This document shows, piece by piece, positions 41,611 through 50,775 of a DNA stretch of 64,000 nucleotides. This stretch comes from VXRD01 sp965232265 (GTDB lineage: Bacteria > Latescibacterota > UBA2968), in the NCBI GenBank assembly GCA_965232265.1, contig CBDDPH010000002.1, positions 930,001 through 994,000 of the forward strand. Direction: 5' to 3'. The notes under the pieces are model-generated. The model saw only the letters and a program-made list of their open reading frames with translations. It ran no database searches and had not been told where the DNA came from. The position numbers and the translations under genes are program-made. Every line of letters begins with the position of its first letter. Position 1 is the stretch's first letter.

Positions 41611-43977
41611 ATGAACGAATTTGGACAGCGCAATAAGATCGTCGCTGGTCTGGTATTTTTTGTCACGACTGTTATCTATCTCTCCACACTGGCCCCTACT
41701 GTTGCTTTTTGGGACTGTGGCGAGTTTATCACTACCGCTTATACGCTGGGTATTCCCCATCCCCCCGGCGCGCCGTTCTATACTTTGCTGGGGCGTATCT
41801 TTTCTATGTTGCCTTTTGGGGAGATCGCTTTTCGCGTGAATCTCCTGTCGGCCGCTGCTGGTATTGCCACAGTTGTTCTCATCTATTTGTGTACTGTTCG
41901 TTTGCTCTGCACATGGCTCGAACGCGAGGATACCGTCCAACAAGTCGCTATTTTTGTCGGTGGTGTGGTTGCTTCCCTCTGCACGGCTTTCTCTTTTTCT
42001 TTTTGGAATAATGCCATCGAAGCCGAAGTTTATGGCCTGTCGATGTGTATTACCATGCTGGCGGTGTGGGTGGCTCTGCGCTGGGATGACGCGCACAAAG
42101 ACCACAATAGCGATCGCCTCTTGCTCTTTATTGCCTATCTTTTTGGACTCGGCGCGGGTGTCCATCTCCAGTGTTTGCTCACCATTCCCGGCATTCTCAT
42201 TCTGCTTTTTACCGATTTGATGGAAGACCGGCCGCTCAAGCATCAGGTGCTCGTGGTTGTGGGACTTACCCTTTATCCCTTTTTGTCTATTGTTTTTCCC
42301 ATCGGAGTCGCCGCAGTCCTGACGGGTGCTGTTGTTATCGGGTTGCTCATTTTGAGACCTGCATGGCGCAGTCCCCGATTCTGGGTTTTGGGCGTTATTA
42401 TCGGTGCGCTGGGTTTTTCCACGTACTTTGCTCTGTTTATTCGGTCGGGTCTCAATCCCATGATTGATATGAACGATCCCGAGACGTGGGAGAATTTCAA
42501 AGCATTTCTGGGGCGTCAGCAATACGGGATTCACCTTGTTTTTCCACGCCGCGCCGAACCTTGGGCTTTTCAGTTTAATATTTTTATCAAATATTTTCTT
42601 CAGCAGTTTCCGTTTTTTGATGGTATTTCCGCAGCTTTTCGCCGTGCCGTAGATGTTTATATGGGGCGATATCAGATCATTCAATATTCTCTGATTACGC
42701 TCGCGCTCGGCATTGGCGGTGCTGTGTATCACCTGCGCATGGATTGGAAACGCTTTGCTTCCCTTTTTGCTATGTTTGCCCTGATGGGCGTGGGTCTCGT
42801 GCTTTATCTCAATATGCCCGATCCAGAACCCCGCGAGCGCGAATATATCTTTGTGGGAGCGTACACATTTTTCGGTATCTGGATGGGTATTGGGGCCGCA
42901 GGTGTTATTGCTTGGATGAAGACGCCATCTCTAGCGTGGGTCGCGGCGGCTCTCATGCTTCTGGTGCCATCGGGTATTCTGGTCAAAAATTATCACGTAC
43001 ACGATCGCACGGGCGATTTTGTGCCTTATGATTATGCCTATAATATTATGGCAACCTGTGACGAAAACGCCATTTTGTTTACGAATGGGGATAACGACAC
43101 GTATCCCCTGTGGTTCTTACAGGGCGTTGAGGGTGTGCGAAACGATATTCAGATTGTCAATCTCAGTCTGATCAAGACGCCGTGGTACATTAAACAACTG
43201 AAGCGATACGGTATTGAATTTGGTCTCGCGGATGATGAGGTTGAAGAATGGCTCGCGGCTGTGCCTTGGGATTACGACAGAGAGGTAGAAGTAGCAGGGC
43301 TTAAACTCGAGGGAGGGGATCTTCCCATCGTCGGGTATCCCACGGGCAGAGGCAGAACGGTGCCGGTTCTGGAGCCCCATACTTTGATGATATGGCGCAT
43401 TGTGAAACACAACTGGGAAAATCGGCCCATTTATTTTGCCGTGACCGTGCCCGATATCAATATGGCGGGTTTGAAGCCCTATTTGTCTATGGAGGGGATG
43501 GCGTATAAACTGGTCAAGTCCCGCGGATACGAGCAGTTTGAGGAAGAGAAGATCAGGCGCAATTTGCTCGAGGTCTATCGATACACCGGCGTTGCGGATA
43601 GTACGGTTCACAAAGATCCGGTTGCGCGCCGCTTGCTCGGCAATTATTTGATTCTGTTTGATGGGCTTGTCCGCGCGTACATTCGGCAGGGTATGCACAC
43701 AGAGGCTTATGATGTTCTCGTGGAAGTCGAAAAGCGCGTGCCTCCCTACGCGCTCGATTTTCCGGAGACATGGCAACTCGTTGGCGCACACTATCACGCG
43801 CTGGCTCTCCATTTTTACGAGTCGGGTGATATAACTCGTGCTGTTTTTTCGCTGGAGAATCTGCTCCGCCTGGGTCCACCGCTTGAAAATCCCGAAGATA
43901 TACGCAGGCTTATAGATAGATGGAAATTGGGGACGCCGCCGAGAGAGGCAGATAGTGTGGGGTCTGCTGTGCCTTGA
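41611..43977 (+). CDS. DUF2723 polytopic membrane protein (glycosyltransferase-like)
   Basis: A 788-residue protein with about 10 membrane helices followed by a soluble C-terminal domain. The N-terminal signature STLAPTVAFWDCGEFITTAY, then HPPGAPFYTLLGRIF, is that of DUF2723, a GT-C-fold family that in Bacteroidetes includes protein O-mannosyltransferases. The acidic residue in CGEF fits the catalytic position of GT-C enzymes. The C-terminal region (LFTNGDNDTYPLWFLQGVEG) is characteristic of the long subfamily. It follows the preceding gene by 27 nt. Confidence 0.9.
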   Translation: MNEFGQRNKIVAGLVFFVTTVIYLSTLAPTVAFWDCGEFITTAYTLGIPHPPGAPFYTLLGRIFSMLPFGEIAFRVNLLSAAAGIATVVLIYLCTVRLLCTWLEREDTVQQVAIFVGGVVASLCTAFSFSFWNNAIEAEVYGLSMCITMLAVWVALRWDDAHKDHNSDRLLLFIAYLFGLGAGVHLQCLLTIPGILILLFTDLMEDRPLKHQVLVVVGLTLYPFLSIVFPIGVAAVLTGAVVIGLLILRPAWRSPRFWVLGVIIGALGFSTYFALFIRSGLNPMIDMNDPETWENFKAFLGRQQYGIHLVFPRRAEPWAFQFNIFIKYFLQQFPFFDGISAAFRRAVDVYMGRYQIIQYSLITLALGIGGAVYHLRMDWKRFASLFAMFALMGVGLVLYLNMPDPEPREREYIFVGAYTFFGIWMGIGAAGVIAWMKTPSLAWVAAALMLLVPSGILVKNYHVHDRTGDFVPYDYAYNIMATCDENAILFTNGDNDTYPLWFLQGVEGVRNDIQIVNLSLIKTPWYIKQLKRYGIEFGLADDEVEEWLAAVPWDYDREVEVAGLKLEGGDLPIVGYPTGRGRTVPVLEPHTLMIWRIVKHNWENRPIYFAVTVPDINMAGLKPYLSMEGMAYKLVKSRGYEQFEEEKIRRNLLEVYRYTGVADSTVHKDPVARRLLGNYLILFDGLVRAYIRQGMHTEAYDVLVEVEKRVPPYALDFPETWQLVGAHYHALALHFYESGDITRAVFSLENLLRLGPPLENPEDIRRLIDRWKLGTPPREADSVGSAVP

Positions 43978-43983
43978 CCGTTT

Positions 43984-44670
43984 TTAATACTCCCACTGTT
44001 CATATACTCTTTTGGCCGGGATTTTGTTTTTCCATTGCCGCATGAGCACATAGCCCACGACAAATCCAGCGATGTGGGCAAACCAGGCGACGTCGCTTGT
44101 GCCGCTGGCGCTTGAGGCGTTGAGCAATTGAATGACAAACCATCCGCCGAGTACGATTAGTGCTGGTACGCGAAGGATGAAATAAAATACGAGTACCAAT
44201 ATTCGCGCGCCGGGATATGCCGCCAGATAACCTCCCAATATTCCCGCTATCGCGCCGCTGGCTCCCACCATTGGGATGGTGGATTCCGGTTCGGAGATCA
44301 CATGTGCCAGGGTTGCGATCACGCCGCAAAATAAATAGAAGAACACGAATCGCGCAGGCCCCAGCGCGGCTTCTATATTGTTCCCAAATATCCACAAATA
44401 CAGCAGGTTGCCGCCCAGGTGTAATATGCCGCCGTGCATAAACATCGATGATAATAGGGTGAGATACAGAGGGATGGGTGTGGGAGAGATTGCGTCAACG
44501 CCTTGCATGATTTCAAAGGGGATCGTCCCATATCGCGCGGTAAAGACGTGAAATCCGATGTCGCCCAATAACCAGGCGTACACAAAGATGCCCACGTTGG
44601 TCAGCAATATGCCGATCATCAAGACGGGGATATGACCAGAAGGCGTTTCGTCTTTGAGGGGGATCATCAT
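43984..44670 (-). CDS. Rhomboid-family intramembrane serine protease
   Basis: A 228-residue protein of six to seven helices: SSMFMHGGILHLGGNLLYLW, MVGASGAIAGILG (catalytic Ser in GASG) and VAWFAHIAGFVVGYVL (catalytic His). It cleaves transmembrane substrates; targets unknown. The ATG overlaps the stop of the M23 peptidase gene by 4 nt, so they are coupled. Convergent with the DUF2723 gene, ending 6 nt from it. Confidence 0.95.
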   Translation of the reverse strand: MMIPLKDETPSGHIPVLMIGILLTNVGIFVYAWLLGDIGFHVFTARYGTIPFEIMQGVDAISPTPIPLYLTLLSSMFMHGGILHLGGNLLYLWIFGNNIEAALGPARFVFFYLFCGVIATLAHVISEPESTIPMVGASGAIAGILGGYLAAYPGARILVLVFYFILRVPALIVLGGWFVIQLLNASSASGTSDVAWFAHIAGFVVGYVLMRQWKNKIPAKRVYEQWEY

Positions 44671-46694
44671 GGCGATCTGATCCTGAATGTCGTCGTGCGC
44701 CGCGATTCATTGCCACATAAGTCGCGTACGATGACTTCCAGTTTGTGCGATCCGGGGGGCAGGGGTTTTCTCGGTTTGGCAAAGATGCGGTTTTCTTCCG
44801 GGTCGTATTCCACAATGAGGGCTTGGCCATCGATGCGCATCACAATATCCTCATCTCGCCAAATACCCGAAGATGTATCCCACACGGAGGCTGCAACTCT
44901 GGGTTGGTGCTGTGCGATTACGGTGCCGTTGGCGGGGGTTATGCTGGCAATTTTTGGGGGTACAGTGTCGGCGAGCAATGCAAATACGCCAAAGTTTCTT
45001 ACGTTTCCCGTTATCGTACCTGTTTTTGAATCGCGCTCCTTATCGACAAAAGTCCAGCGGTTTCTTCCGTTCCATTTATAGATGCCGAGTTTGTCTATAT
45101 TGGGATGATCTCGAGGGTAGATAAACGCGATTTCTGCTCCTTTGAATGCCACATCCCCGGGCATGATGCGAAACGCGGTTCCCACCATGCGTTTGTCCTT
45201 TATCTGGCTTTCGGACACGATGCGTCCATACAGGGTTTCGTAAACGCCTGCTTTCTCAAATCGCACCCGCACGAATCCGTCATCCGAGCGCATTTCTCCG
45301 CCGTCTTGTGTGACGGTTTGCTGGGTGATCCGCAGTTTCTGTGTTTGGCCGGTTGTTTCTATTTGCACATCTATGTCGTCGGCGTGCTTTTCATCAAATG
45401 GAATGACAACCTGATAGGTTTTCAAACCTGTTTGCTGAACTGCGAGGGTTCGCGTCCATTGTTTGGAAAGTTGTGCCCGCACGGTTGGCGTTTCTGATAG
45501 GGTCTGATTGGTTGCGATGCGGACAACTGCGAAGGTGGGGAAGTAGGATATTTTGTTGGTTATTTTGGGGTTGTGCTGGGGTGAATTTTTGGAGGCGGCA
45601 GGTGCCGGAAATAATCTGTCCGCGTTCTGCACCCGCAAAAATACGACTGCTGTTGCGCGATTTCCCTTGACGTCCTCAGCGATAATTTGCAGGCGATGTA
45701 CGCCCGGCGAGAGTTCATGGCCTGCGCCGTTGCTTTTTGTTCCCGCAAATAATACGCCCGCTCCCACTTTGTAATCGCCGTAGAAGGGCAGGCGATTGCC
45801 GGGTTTGCGATACAGGCTGTGAAAACGTCCCAGGCCGCGGCGGCTCATGTAAAAGTCATAGGCGAGTTCTCCGTGGCGCGTTACGTCGTATCCAAATAGC
45901 CCACAGGTTTTTTGAAATATCTCTTCGCCATTTATCAGGAGCCGCAGGCGATAAGGGGCCAAGCGATTTGTTAGCCGAGAGTCATTTGCGCGGTCATAAG
46001 CTTTGAGGCCAATGCCGATGGGACCCCAGACGGTTACGGTATCGGGATGTGTGAAGATCTTTTCTTTTGTCCGATAGGCGAGGCGATATGACACGGGTTT
46101 GTGTCCGCCTTTGACCCGGGCATCTGCGTTTAAGGGTGCGAAGCCGATTGCCTGTAGGGTTGGGGGTAGGGTGTCTTTGATGTCAAATCCCTGGAGCAGG
46201 GGATTGATGGGGCGGTGTTTTGCGTCGCGCAATTCAAAATGCAGATGCGGTACGCCAATGCCCGTGCTGCCCGAATAGCCCAGCACTTCTCCGCGTTTGA
46301 CGGGGATTTGATCGGGGCGAAAATACAGGTTTACGCTGTATGTTCCGCGACGGTCTTGTTCTTGCTGCACGTATTTTTCGATGCGTTTGGAAAATCCGGA
46401 TAAGTGCGCCCAGAGTGCAAACCGGCCGTTGTCGAGTTGCACATATACCACCCGGCCGTATCCCCAGGGCGATGTGCGGACCCGCCAGACGTATCCATCG
46501 GCAATCGCTGTTACGGGATATCCTTCTCTGCCATAGGTTTTCAGGTCGATGGCCGCGTGCAATCGCCCCCCCCGATATTCACCAAAGGTCGATGTCAATG
46601 CCGGGGGGGCATCCATGGGCCAGTGATAATTTTCTGCGTGTGCAGTAATGGTGAGGGATAAGAGAATACAAATTATGGTAGATAGGCGAGGCAT
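44667..46694 (-). CDS. Secreted M23 (LytM) metallopeptidase with C-terminal Ig-like region
   Basis: A 675-residue protein: signal peptide (STIICILLSLTITAHA), then an M23 domain with GGRLHAAIDLKT (H and D zinc ligands) and GVPHLHFELRD (HxH). A long beta-rich C-terminal half contains ASITPANGTVIAQHQPRVAA and PLPPGSHKLEVIVRDLCGNE, resembling Ig-like repeats. M23 enzymes cleave peptidoglycan cross-links or regulate those that do; zinc ligands are intact. Coupled to the rhomboid gene downstream. Confidence 0.92.
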   Translation of the reverse strand: MPRLSTIICILLSLTITAHAENYHWPMDAPPALTSTFGEYRGGRLHAAIDLKTYGREGYPVTAIADGYVWRVRTSPWGYGRVVYVQLDNGRFALWAHLSGFSKRIEKYVQQEQDRRGTYSVNLYFRPDQIPVKRGEVLGYSGSTGIGVPHLHFELRDAKHRPINPLLQGFDIKDTLPPTLQAIGFAPLNADARVKGGHKPVSYRLAYRTKEKIFTHPDTVTVWGPIGIGLKAYDRANDSRLTNRLAPYRLRLLINGEEIFQKTCGLFGYDVTRHGELAYDFYMSRRGLGRFHSLYRKPGNRLPFYGDYKVGAGVLFAGTKSNGAGHELSPGVHRLQIIAEDVKGNRATAVVFLRVQNADRLFPAPAASKNSPQHNPKITNKISYFPTFAVVRIATNQTLSETPTVRAQLSKQWTRTLAVQQTGLKTYQVVIPFDEKHADDIDVQIETTGQTQKLRITQQTVTQDGGEMRSDDGFVRVRFEKAGVYETLYGRIVSESQIKDKRMVGTAFRIMPGDVAFKGAEIAFIYPRDHPNIDKLGIYKWNGRNRWTFVDKERDSKTGTITGNVRNFGVFALLADTVPPKIASITPANGTVIAQHQPRVAASVWDTSSGIWRDEDIVMRIDGQALIVEYDPEENRIFAKPRKPLPPGSHKLEVIVRDLCGNESRRTTTFRIRSP

Positions 46695-46994
46695 GTAGGA
46701 ATTTCGGGGCAGTGGTTGGTAGTTAGCTAAAGACCTTCTGGATCGCGGCTAATAGCCTGCCGCGATGACACTCGCTATACCTGTCGTCACGCCTGCATGC
46801 TTTAAGCAGGCGTCCAGGATGGGAGTAATTTTAGCTCTTGTCGCCTTGAGTATAGGGCTTTTACCCATCTCCGTCAAGAAGCTGAATTGCTTGCATTTAC
46901 ATAAAAAAACCTTGCCAGTACAAAGGCCAACAGGTAGATTATTTTACCTTATCTATATTGGTTTTACCGCTTCTATAACGGAGGAATAGTTTCA
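46695..46994. other. Divergent intergenic region with nested hairpin repeat
   Basis: A 300-nt gap between the M23 gene and ppiD. It contains the second copy of the nested hairpin repeat (46738-46817) and an AT-rich stretch ahead of ppiD. Otherwise nothing recognised. Confidence 0.55.
46738..46817. repeat. Nested-hairpin intergenic repeat, copy 2
   Basis: CTGGATCGCGGCTAA, then GCCGCGATGAC (first stem), then the hairpin GCCTGC (46791-46796)/GCAGGC (46806-46811) and TCCAGG. It shares the opening and the CCTGCATG.TTTAAGCAGG hairpin with 20584-20635. Confidence 0.65.
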
Positions 46995-48818
46995 ATGCTC
47001 GCTCAAATGCGTAGTGCTACTTTTATCAAGGCGATGATGATTATTGTTGCGGTTGCTTTTGTCGGCCTGATGGTGTTTGAATGGGGGGCTGATTTTAGCA
47101 GTCGGGGGTTTGCCGCTATTGGTGACAATATTGGTTCTGTGAATGGTTGGGATATTTCTGTCAAGCAGTTTGAAGCCGAAATCCGAAATGATCTCGAGCA
47201 GGCCAAAGCGCGGGGTAATGAAGATCCCGATGTCAGCCAGGTTATCTCGCAGACCTGGGAGCGCGTGGTTACACAAACCCTGTTTGGACAACAGATTGAG
47301 AAATACGGTATTGCTGTTTCCGATGCTGAGGTCGATCACATCAACCGCACACAACCAGCCGAGTGGATACAACAACAAGAATTTTTCCAGACTGACGGTA
47401 CATTTGATCTGGCGAAATATAACCAGTTTCTCGACGATCCCAGCACGTACAGCGATCCCCGGATGAAGCAGTTTGTTCTGTTTGCCGAAGAGAATGCGCG
47501 AAGCCAGTTGCTTTCGCAAAAGCTCGAGACCCTTATTGTCGGTTCGGTCAAAGTTACTGACTCGGAGATTGAGCAGGCGTATATTGAGCGCAACGAAAAA
47601 GTGGGCGTGTCTTATGTCGGTTTTGATGTCAATGCGATTCCCGACTCGCTCGCGCTGGTCGCGGATGCTGAGGTTCAGACTTATTACGAAGGTCATCGGG
47701 ACGAATACGAGGAAGATGCCGCCATACGCGCAGCTTTTGTTTCCTTGCAAAAAACGGCAACCGCACGCGATGAAGCCGAAGCCAAAGCCGAGATTGATCG
47801 GGTTTTCGCCGAGGCCAAAGCCGGCGATGATTTTGCCGAACTCGCCAGGGCGTATTCCGATGGCCCAAGCGGTCCGACCGGTGGCGACCTCGGTTTCTTT
47901 GGGAGAGGGCAGATGGTGAAGCCTTTTGAAGATGCGGCTTTCGCGCTCCAGGCGGGGGAAATATCCGATCCGGTCAAAACGCAGTTTGGCTGGCATGTGA
48001 TTAAGGTGGAGGAGACGAAGGGCGCGGCGGATAGCCTCGAGGTTCACGCACGGCATATTCTGATTGAGGTGCGCCCCGGGCGCGATACGCTGGATAGTTT
48101 GCGCGTGCTTGCCGAGGAGTTTGCAGAGATAGCCGAGGATGTCGGGTTTGACGCGGCTGTAAATCAGAAGGATTTGCAGAGTCAGGACTCGGAGTTTATT
48201 ACTGCTGGTAGCTTTTTCCCATTGTTGGGCAATAGCACATCGGGTCTGGTCAATAAATTTCTGAACGGTTCTCTGGGCGATGTTTCCAGTGTTTATGAAA
48301 ATGACCAGGGTATCCACGTTTTTGCTTTGCGGGAGATCCGCGAGGCGGGTCCTCGGCCTATAGATGAGGTTAAACCCCAGATTGAGGCGCGTTTAAAAAA
48401 CAAAAAGAAGGTCGAGGTTGCGGCTGGTCGGCTGGCTGAGGTGATGGGGCAGATCAAGACGGGCAAATCACTCGAGGACGCAGCCGAGTTTTTCAATCTC
48501 ACGGTTCAGACACCGCAGGCTTTTGCGCGCACGGGCTTTGTTCCCAGTGTGGGCAGTCGCAATGCTTTTGTGGGCGCGGCATTTCGTTTGTCAATGGGTC
48601 AGACCAGCGAGGTCGTCAAAACAGACCGTGGGGCTTATATTTTGCGCGTGGATGAAAAACAAGCTGTTGATGAGACGGGTTTGGCGTCGGCAAAAGCGAC
48701 GTTATCACCGCAGGTGCTCTCACAAAAACGCCAAGAGGTTTTCGCGGCTTGGTTTGCCGATTTGCGGGAGAATGCCGAGATTGTCGATTACCGTCACTTC
48801 TTCTACTCCGATTATTAA
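46995..48818 (+). CDS. PpiD/SurA-like membrane-anchored peptidyl-prolyl isomerase
   Basis: A 607-residue foldase: one N-terminal membrane anchor (MMIIVAVAFVGLMVFEWG), a SurA_N-like chaperone domain (GWDISVKQFEAEI), and a parvulin domain with AYSDGPSGPTGGDLGFF, MVKPFEDAAFALQAGE and FGWHVIKVEE. A second region opening HARHILIEVRPGRDT looks like a degenerate parvulin repeat. It assists folding of exported proteins. The C-terminus repeats the chaperone-type helices. It lies 12 nt before nadE. Confidence 0.9.
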   Translation: MLAQMRSATFIKAMMIIVAVAFVGLMVFEWGADFSSRGFAAIGDNIGSVNGWDISVKQFEAEIRNDLEQAKARGNEDPDVSQVISQTWERVVTQTLFGQQIEKYGIAVSDAEVDHINRTQPAEWIQQQEFFQTDGTFDLAKYNQFLDDPSTYSDPRMKQFVLFAEENARSQLLSQKLETLIVGSVKVTDSEIEQAYIERNEKVGVSYVGFDVNAIPDSLALVADAEVQTYYEGHRDEYEEDAAIRAAFVSLQKTATARDEAEAKAEIDRVFAEAKAGDDFAELARAYSDGPSGPTGGDLGFFGRGQMVKPFEDAAFALQAGEISDPVKTQFGWHVIKVEETKGAADSLEVHARHILIEVRPGRDTLDSLRVLAEEFAEIAEDVGFDAAVNQKDLQSQDSEFITAGSFFPLLGNSTSGLVNKFLNGSLGDVSSVYENDQGIHVFALREIREAGPRPIDEVKPQIEARLKNKKKVEVAAGRLAEVMGQIKTGKSLEDAAEFFNLTVQTPQAFARTGFVPSVGSRNAFVGAAFRLSMGQTSEVVKTDRGAYILRVDEKQAVDETGLASAKATLSPQVLSQKRQEVFAAWFADLRENAEIVDYRHFFYSDY

Positions 48819-48830
48819 AGGGTTGGACAC

Positions 48831-50558
48831 GTGATTCGCCTTGCCCTATCGCAAATTAATGTCACCGTAGGTGATCTTGCGGGCAACCGTGATAAAATTC
48901 TCGACCATGTTCACAGGGCACGCGATTTGGGGGTGCATGTTGTCGTTTTTCCCGAGCTCGCGATCCCAGGTTATCCGCCCGAAGATTTGCTTTTCAAGCC
49001 CCGGTTTATCCAATCCAACCTCGATGTGCTGTACGAACTCGTTCGAGCGACGCAGGGTGTTGCTGCGATTTTTGGGTTTGTGGATCGTCAAGACGATATC
49101 TACAATGCCGCAGCTGTCGCTTGCGATGGGTGCTTGATCGATGTTTATCACAAGACCTATTTGCCCAATTACGGCGTCTTTGACGAAGACCGCTATTTCC
49201 AATCTGGGAAGACCGCAGGGGTGTACCGCCTCAATGGCATCACGTTTGGGGTTACGATCTGCGAGGATATTTGGTATCCCGGCGGTCCCGCTCGAGAGCA
49301 AGCACTTGCTGGCGATGCCGAGGTGCTGATCAATATTTCTTCCTCCCCATTCCACGATGGCAAAGAGTTGTTGCGCGAGCAGATGATTGCTACGCGCGCC
49401 ACGGATAACAGTGCTGTTCTGGCTTTTTGCAATCTGGTCGGTGGACAGGATGAGTTGATTTTTGATGGGGGCAGTTTGATTGTCGATCAGGAAGGGCGCG
49501 TTGTTGCGCGGTCTCCTCGGTTTGCGGAAGATCTGCTGCTGGCGGATGTTGATGTTGAAGCTGTTTTTCGCAATCGTCTGCACGATTCGCGTCGGCGCAA
49601 GGAGAAACGCGATGTTTCTGCGCCCCAGGTTATTGATCTGCCCGATCTGAACCCCAAAGCGGTGTGTCTGTCTCCGGCTGAGAGACCGGATTTTCCGCGT
49701 CCAGATGCGCGTCTCGAGAATATTTACGATGCGCTTGTTCTGGGTACGCGGGACTATGTTGTGAAGAATGGGTTTGAGAAGGTTTTTATCGGGTTGTCCG
49801 GCGGGATTGATTCGGCGCTCGTGACGGCTGTTGCACACGATGCGCTGGGGAGAGAGAATGTGGTGTGTGTGACGATGCCCACTCAGTTCTCTTCAAAGGG
49901 GACGTTTAACGATGCGTTGCAGATGGCGGGCAATCTCGATATTCGCATTCTGACGCTGCCGATTCAAACGCTGTTCGATCAGTATCTGGGTCTTCTTGCG
50001 GATGAGTTTGGCGATTTGCCTTCTGATACTGCGGAGGAGAATATCCAGCCGCGCATTCGGGGCACTTTGCTGATGGCGCTTGCCAATAAGTTCCGCGCGC
50101 TGGTGCTGGCGCCGGGGAATAAGAGCGAGTTGAGTATGGGGTATGCCACGCTTTACGGCGATATGGCGGGTGGGTTTGCGGTTATTAAGGATATTTACAA
50201 GACGCTTGTTTACGAGCTGGCGCATTATCGCAATGGTCTGTCTGATCATCCCGTTATTCCCGTTTCGATTATCGAGCGACCGCCTACGGCTGAGTTGCGC
50301 GATAATCAGAAAGATACGGATAGTTTGCCGCCTTATCCCGTGCTGGATCCGATTCTCAAAGCCTATGTGGAAGACGATGCGAGTTTGCAAGATATTATCG
50401 CGCTGGGCTATGACGAGGATCTCGTGACGCGGGTTATCCGCACAGTGGATATCAACGAGTACAAACGCCGCCAGGCGCCTCCGGGCATCAAGATTACGCC
50501 CCGCGCATTCGGACGCGATAGGCGCTTGCCGATTACGAATCGGTGCAGGGAATATTAG
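48831..50558 (+). CDS. nadE: Glutamine-dependent NAD(+) synthetase
   Basis: A 575-residue two-domain enzyme. The N-terminal nitrilase-fold amidase has FPELAIPGYPPEDLL (Glu), YHKTYLPNYGVFDEDRYF (Lys) and VTICEDIWYPG (Cys). The C-terminal synthetase has IGLSGGIDSAL (ATP pyrophosphatase loop), MPTQFSSKGTFNDA and APGNKSELSMGYATLYGD. It makes NAD from nicotinate adenine dinucleotide with glutamine as nitrogen donor. It starts at GTG 48831. Its 3' end overlaps a truncated ATPase gene on the other strand. Confidence 0.96.
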   Translation: MIRLALSQINVTVGDLAGNRDKILDHVHRARDLGVHVVVFPELAIPGYPPEDLLFKPRFIQSNLDVLYELVRATQGVAAIFGFVDRQDDIYNAAAVACDGCLIDVYHKTYLPNYGVFDEDRYFQSGKTAGVYRLNGITFGVTICEDIWYPGGPAREQALAGDAEVLINISSSPFHDGKELLREQMIATRATDNSAVLAFCNLVGGQDELIFDGGSLIVDQEGRVVARSPRFAEDLLLADVDVEAVFRNRLHDSRRRKEKRDVSAPQVIDLPDLNPKAVCLSPAERPDFPRPDARLENIYDALVLGTRDYVVKNGFEKVFIGLSGGIDSALVTAVAHDALGRENVVCVTMPTQFSSKGTFNDALQMAGNLDIRILTLPIQTLFDQYLGLLADEFGDLPSDTAEENIQPRIRGTLLMALANKFRALVLAPGNKSELSMGYATLYGDMAGGFAVIKDIYKTLVYELAHYRNGLSDHPVIPVSIIERPPTAELRDNQKDTDSLPPYPVLDPILKAYVEDDASLQDIIALGYDEDLVTRVIRTVDINEYKRRQAPPGIKITPRAFGRDRRLPITNRCREY

Positions 50559-50757
50559 GGTAGGTACCCTCCGCGTTGAGCAAGTCGCGCAATGCCAACA
50601 AGGCAGAAGTCTTGCCCGTCTGCCGAGGCGCGTGCAGGACGAAGTAGCGCTTGTCGCGAATAAGCCGCCGAACCTCGACAAGATTTAGCCGTTCCAGAGG
50701 TGGAATGCGGTAATGGTCAGCAGCCACCACAGGACCGGTCGTATTGAAAAAACGCAT
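50533..50757 (-). pseudogene. N-terminal fragment of an AAA ATPase
   Basis: Only 74 residues: RFFNTTGPVVAADHYRIPPL and VLHAPRQTGKTSALLALRDL (P-loop), the start of a larger ATPase family of about 500 aa that is scattered through genomes of this kind. After LLNAEG the frame runs into the nadE 3' end and stops, so the rest was lost. A good GGAG Shine-Dalgarno sequence is retained. It is last in the sulfatase-PhyH-PhyH operon. Confidence 0.75.
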
Positions 50758-50775
50758 GATGCACGTCTCCTTTTT

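Noticed and set aside
41479..42732. 417-codon open frame on the minus strand
   Set aside because: Antisense shadow of the DUF2723 gene and its upstream neighbour; composition is asparagine- and arginine-rich without domains.
46992..48317. 441-codon open frame on the minus strand
   Set aside because: Exact antisense of the ppiD-like gene, with low-complexity basic composition and no family resemblance.
48846..50681. Long minus-strand open frames (330 and 262 codons)
   Set aside because: Antisense to nadE, whose motifs are complete on the plus strand.
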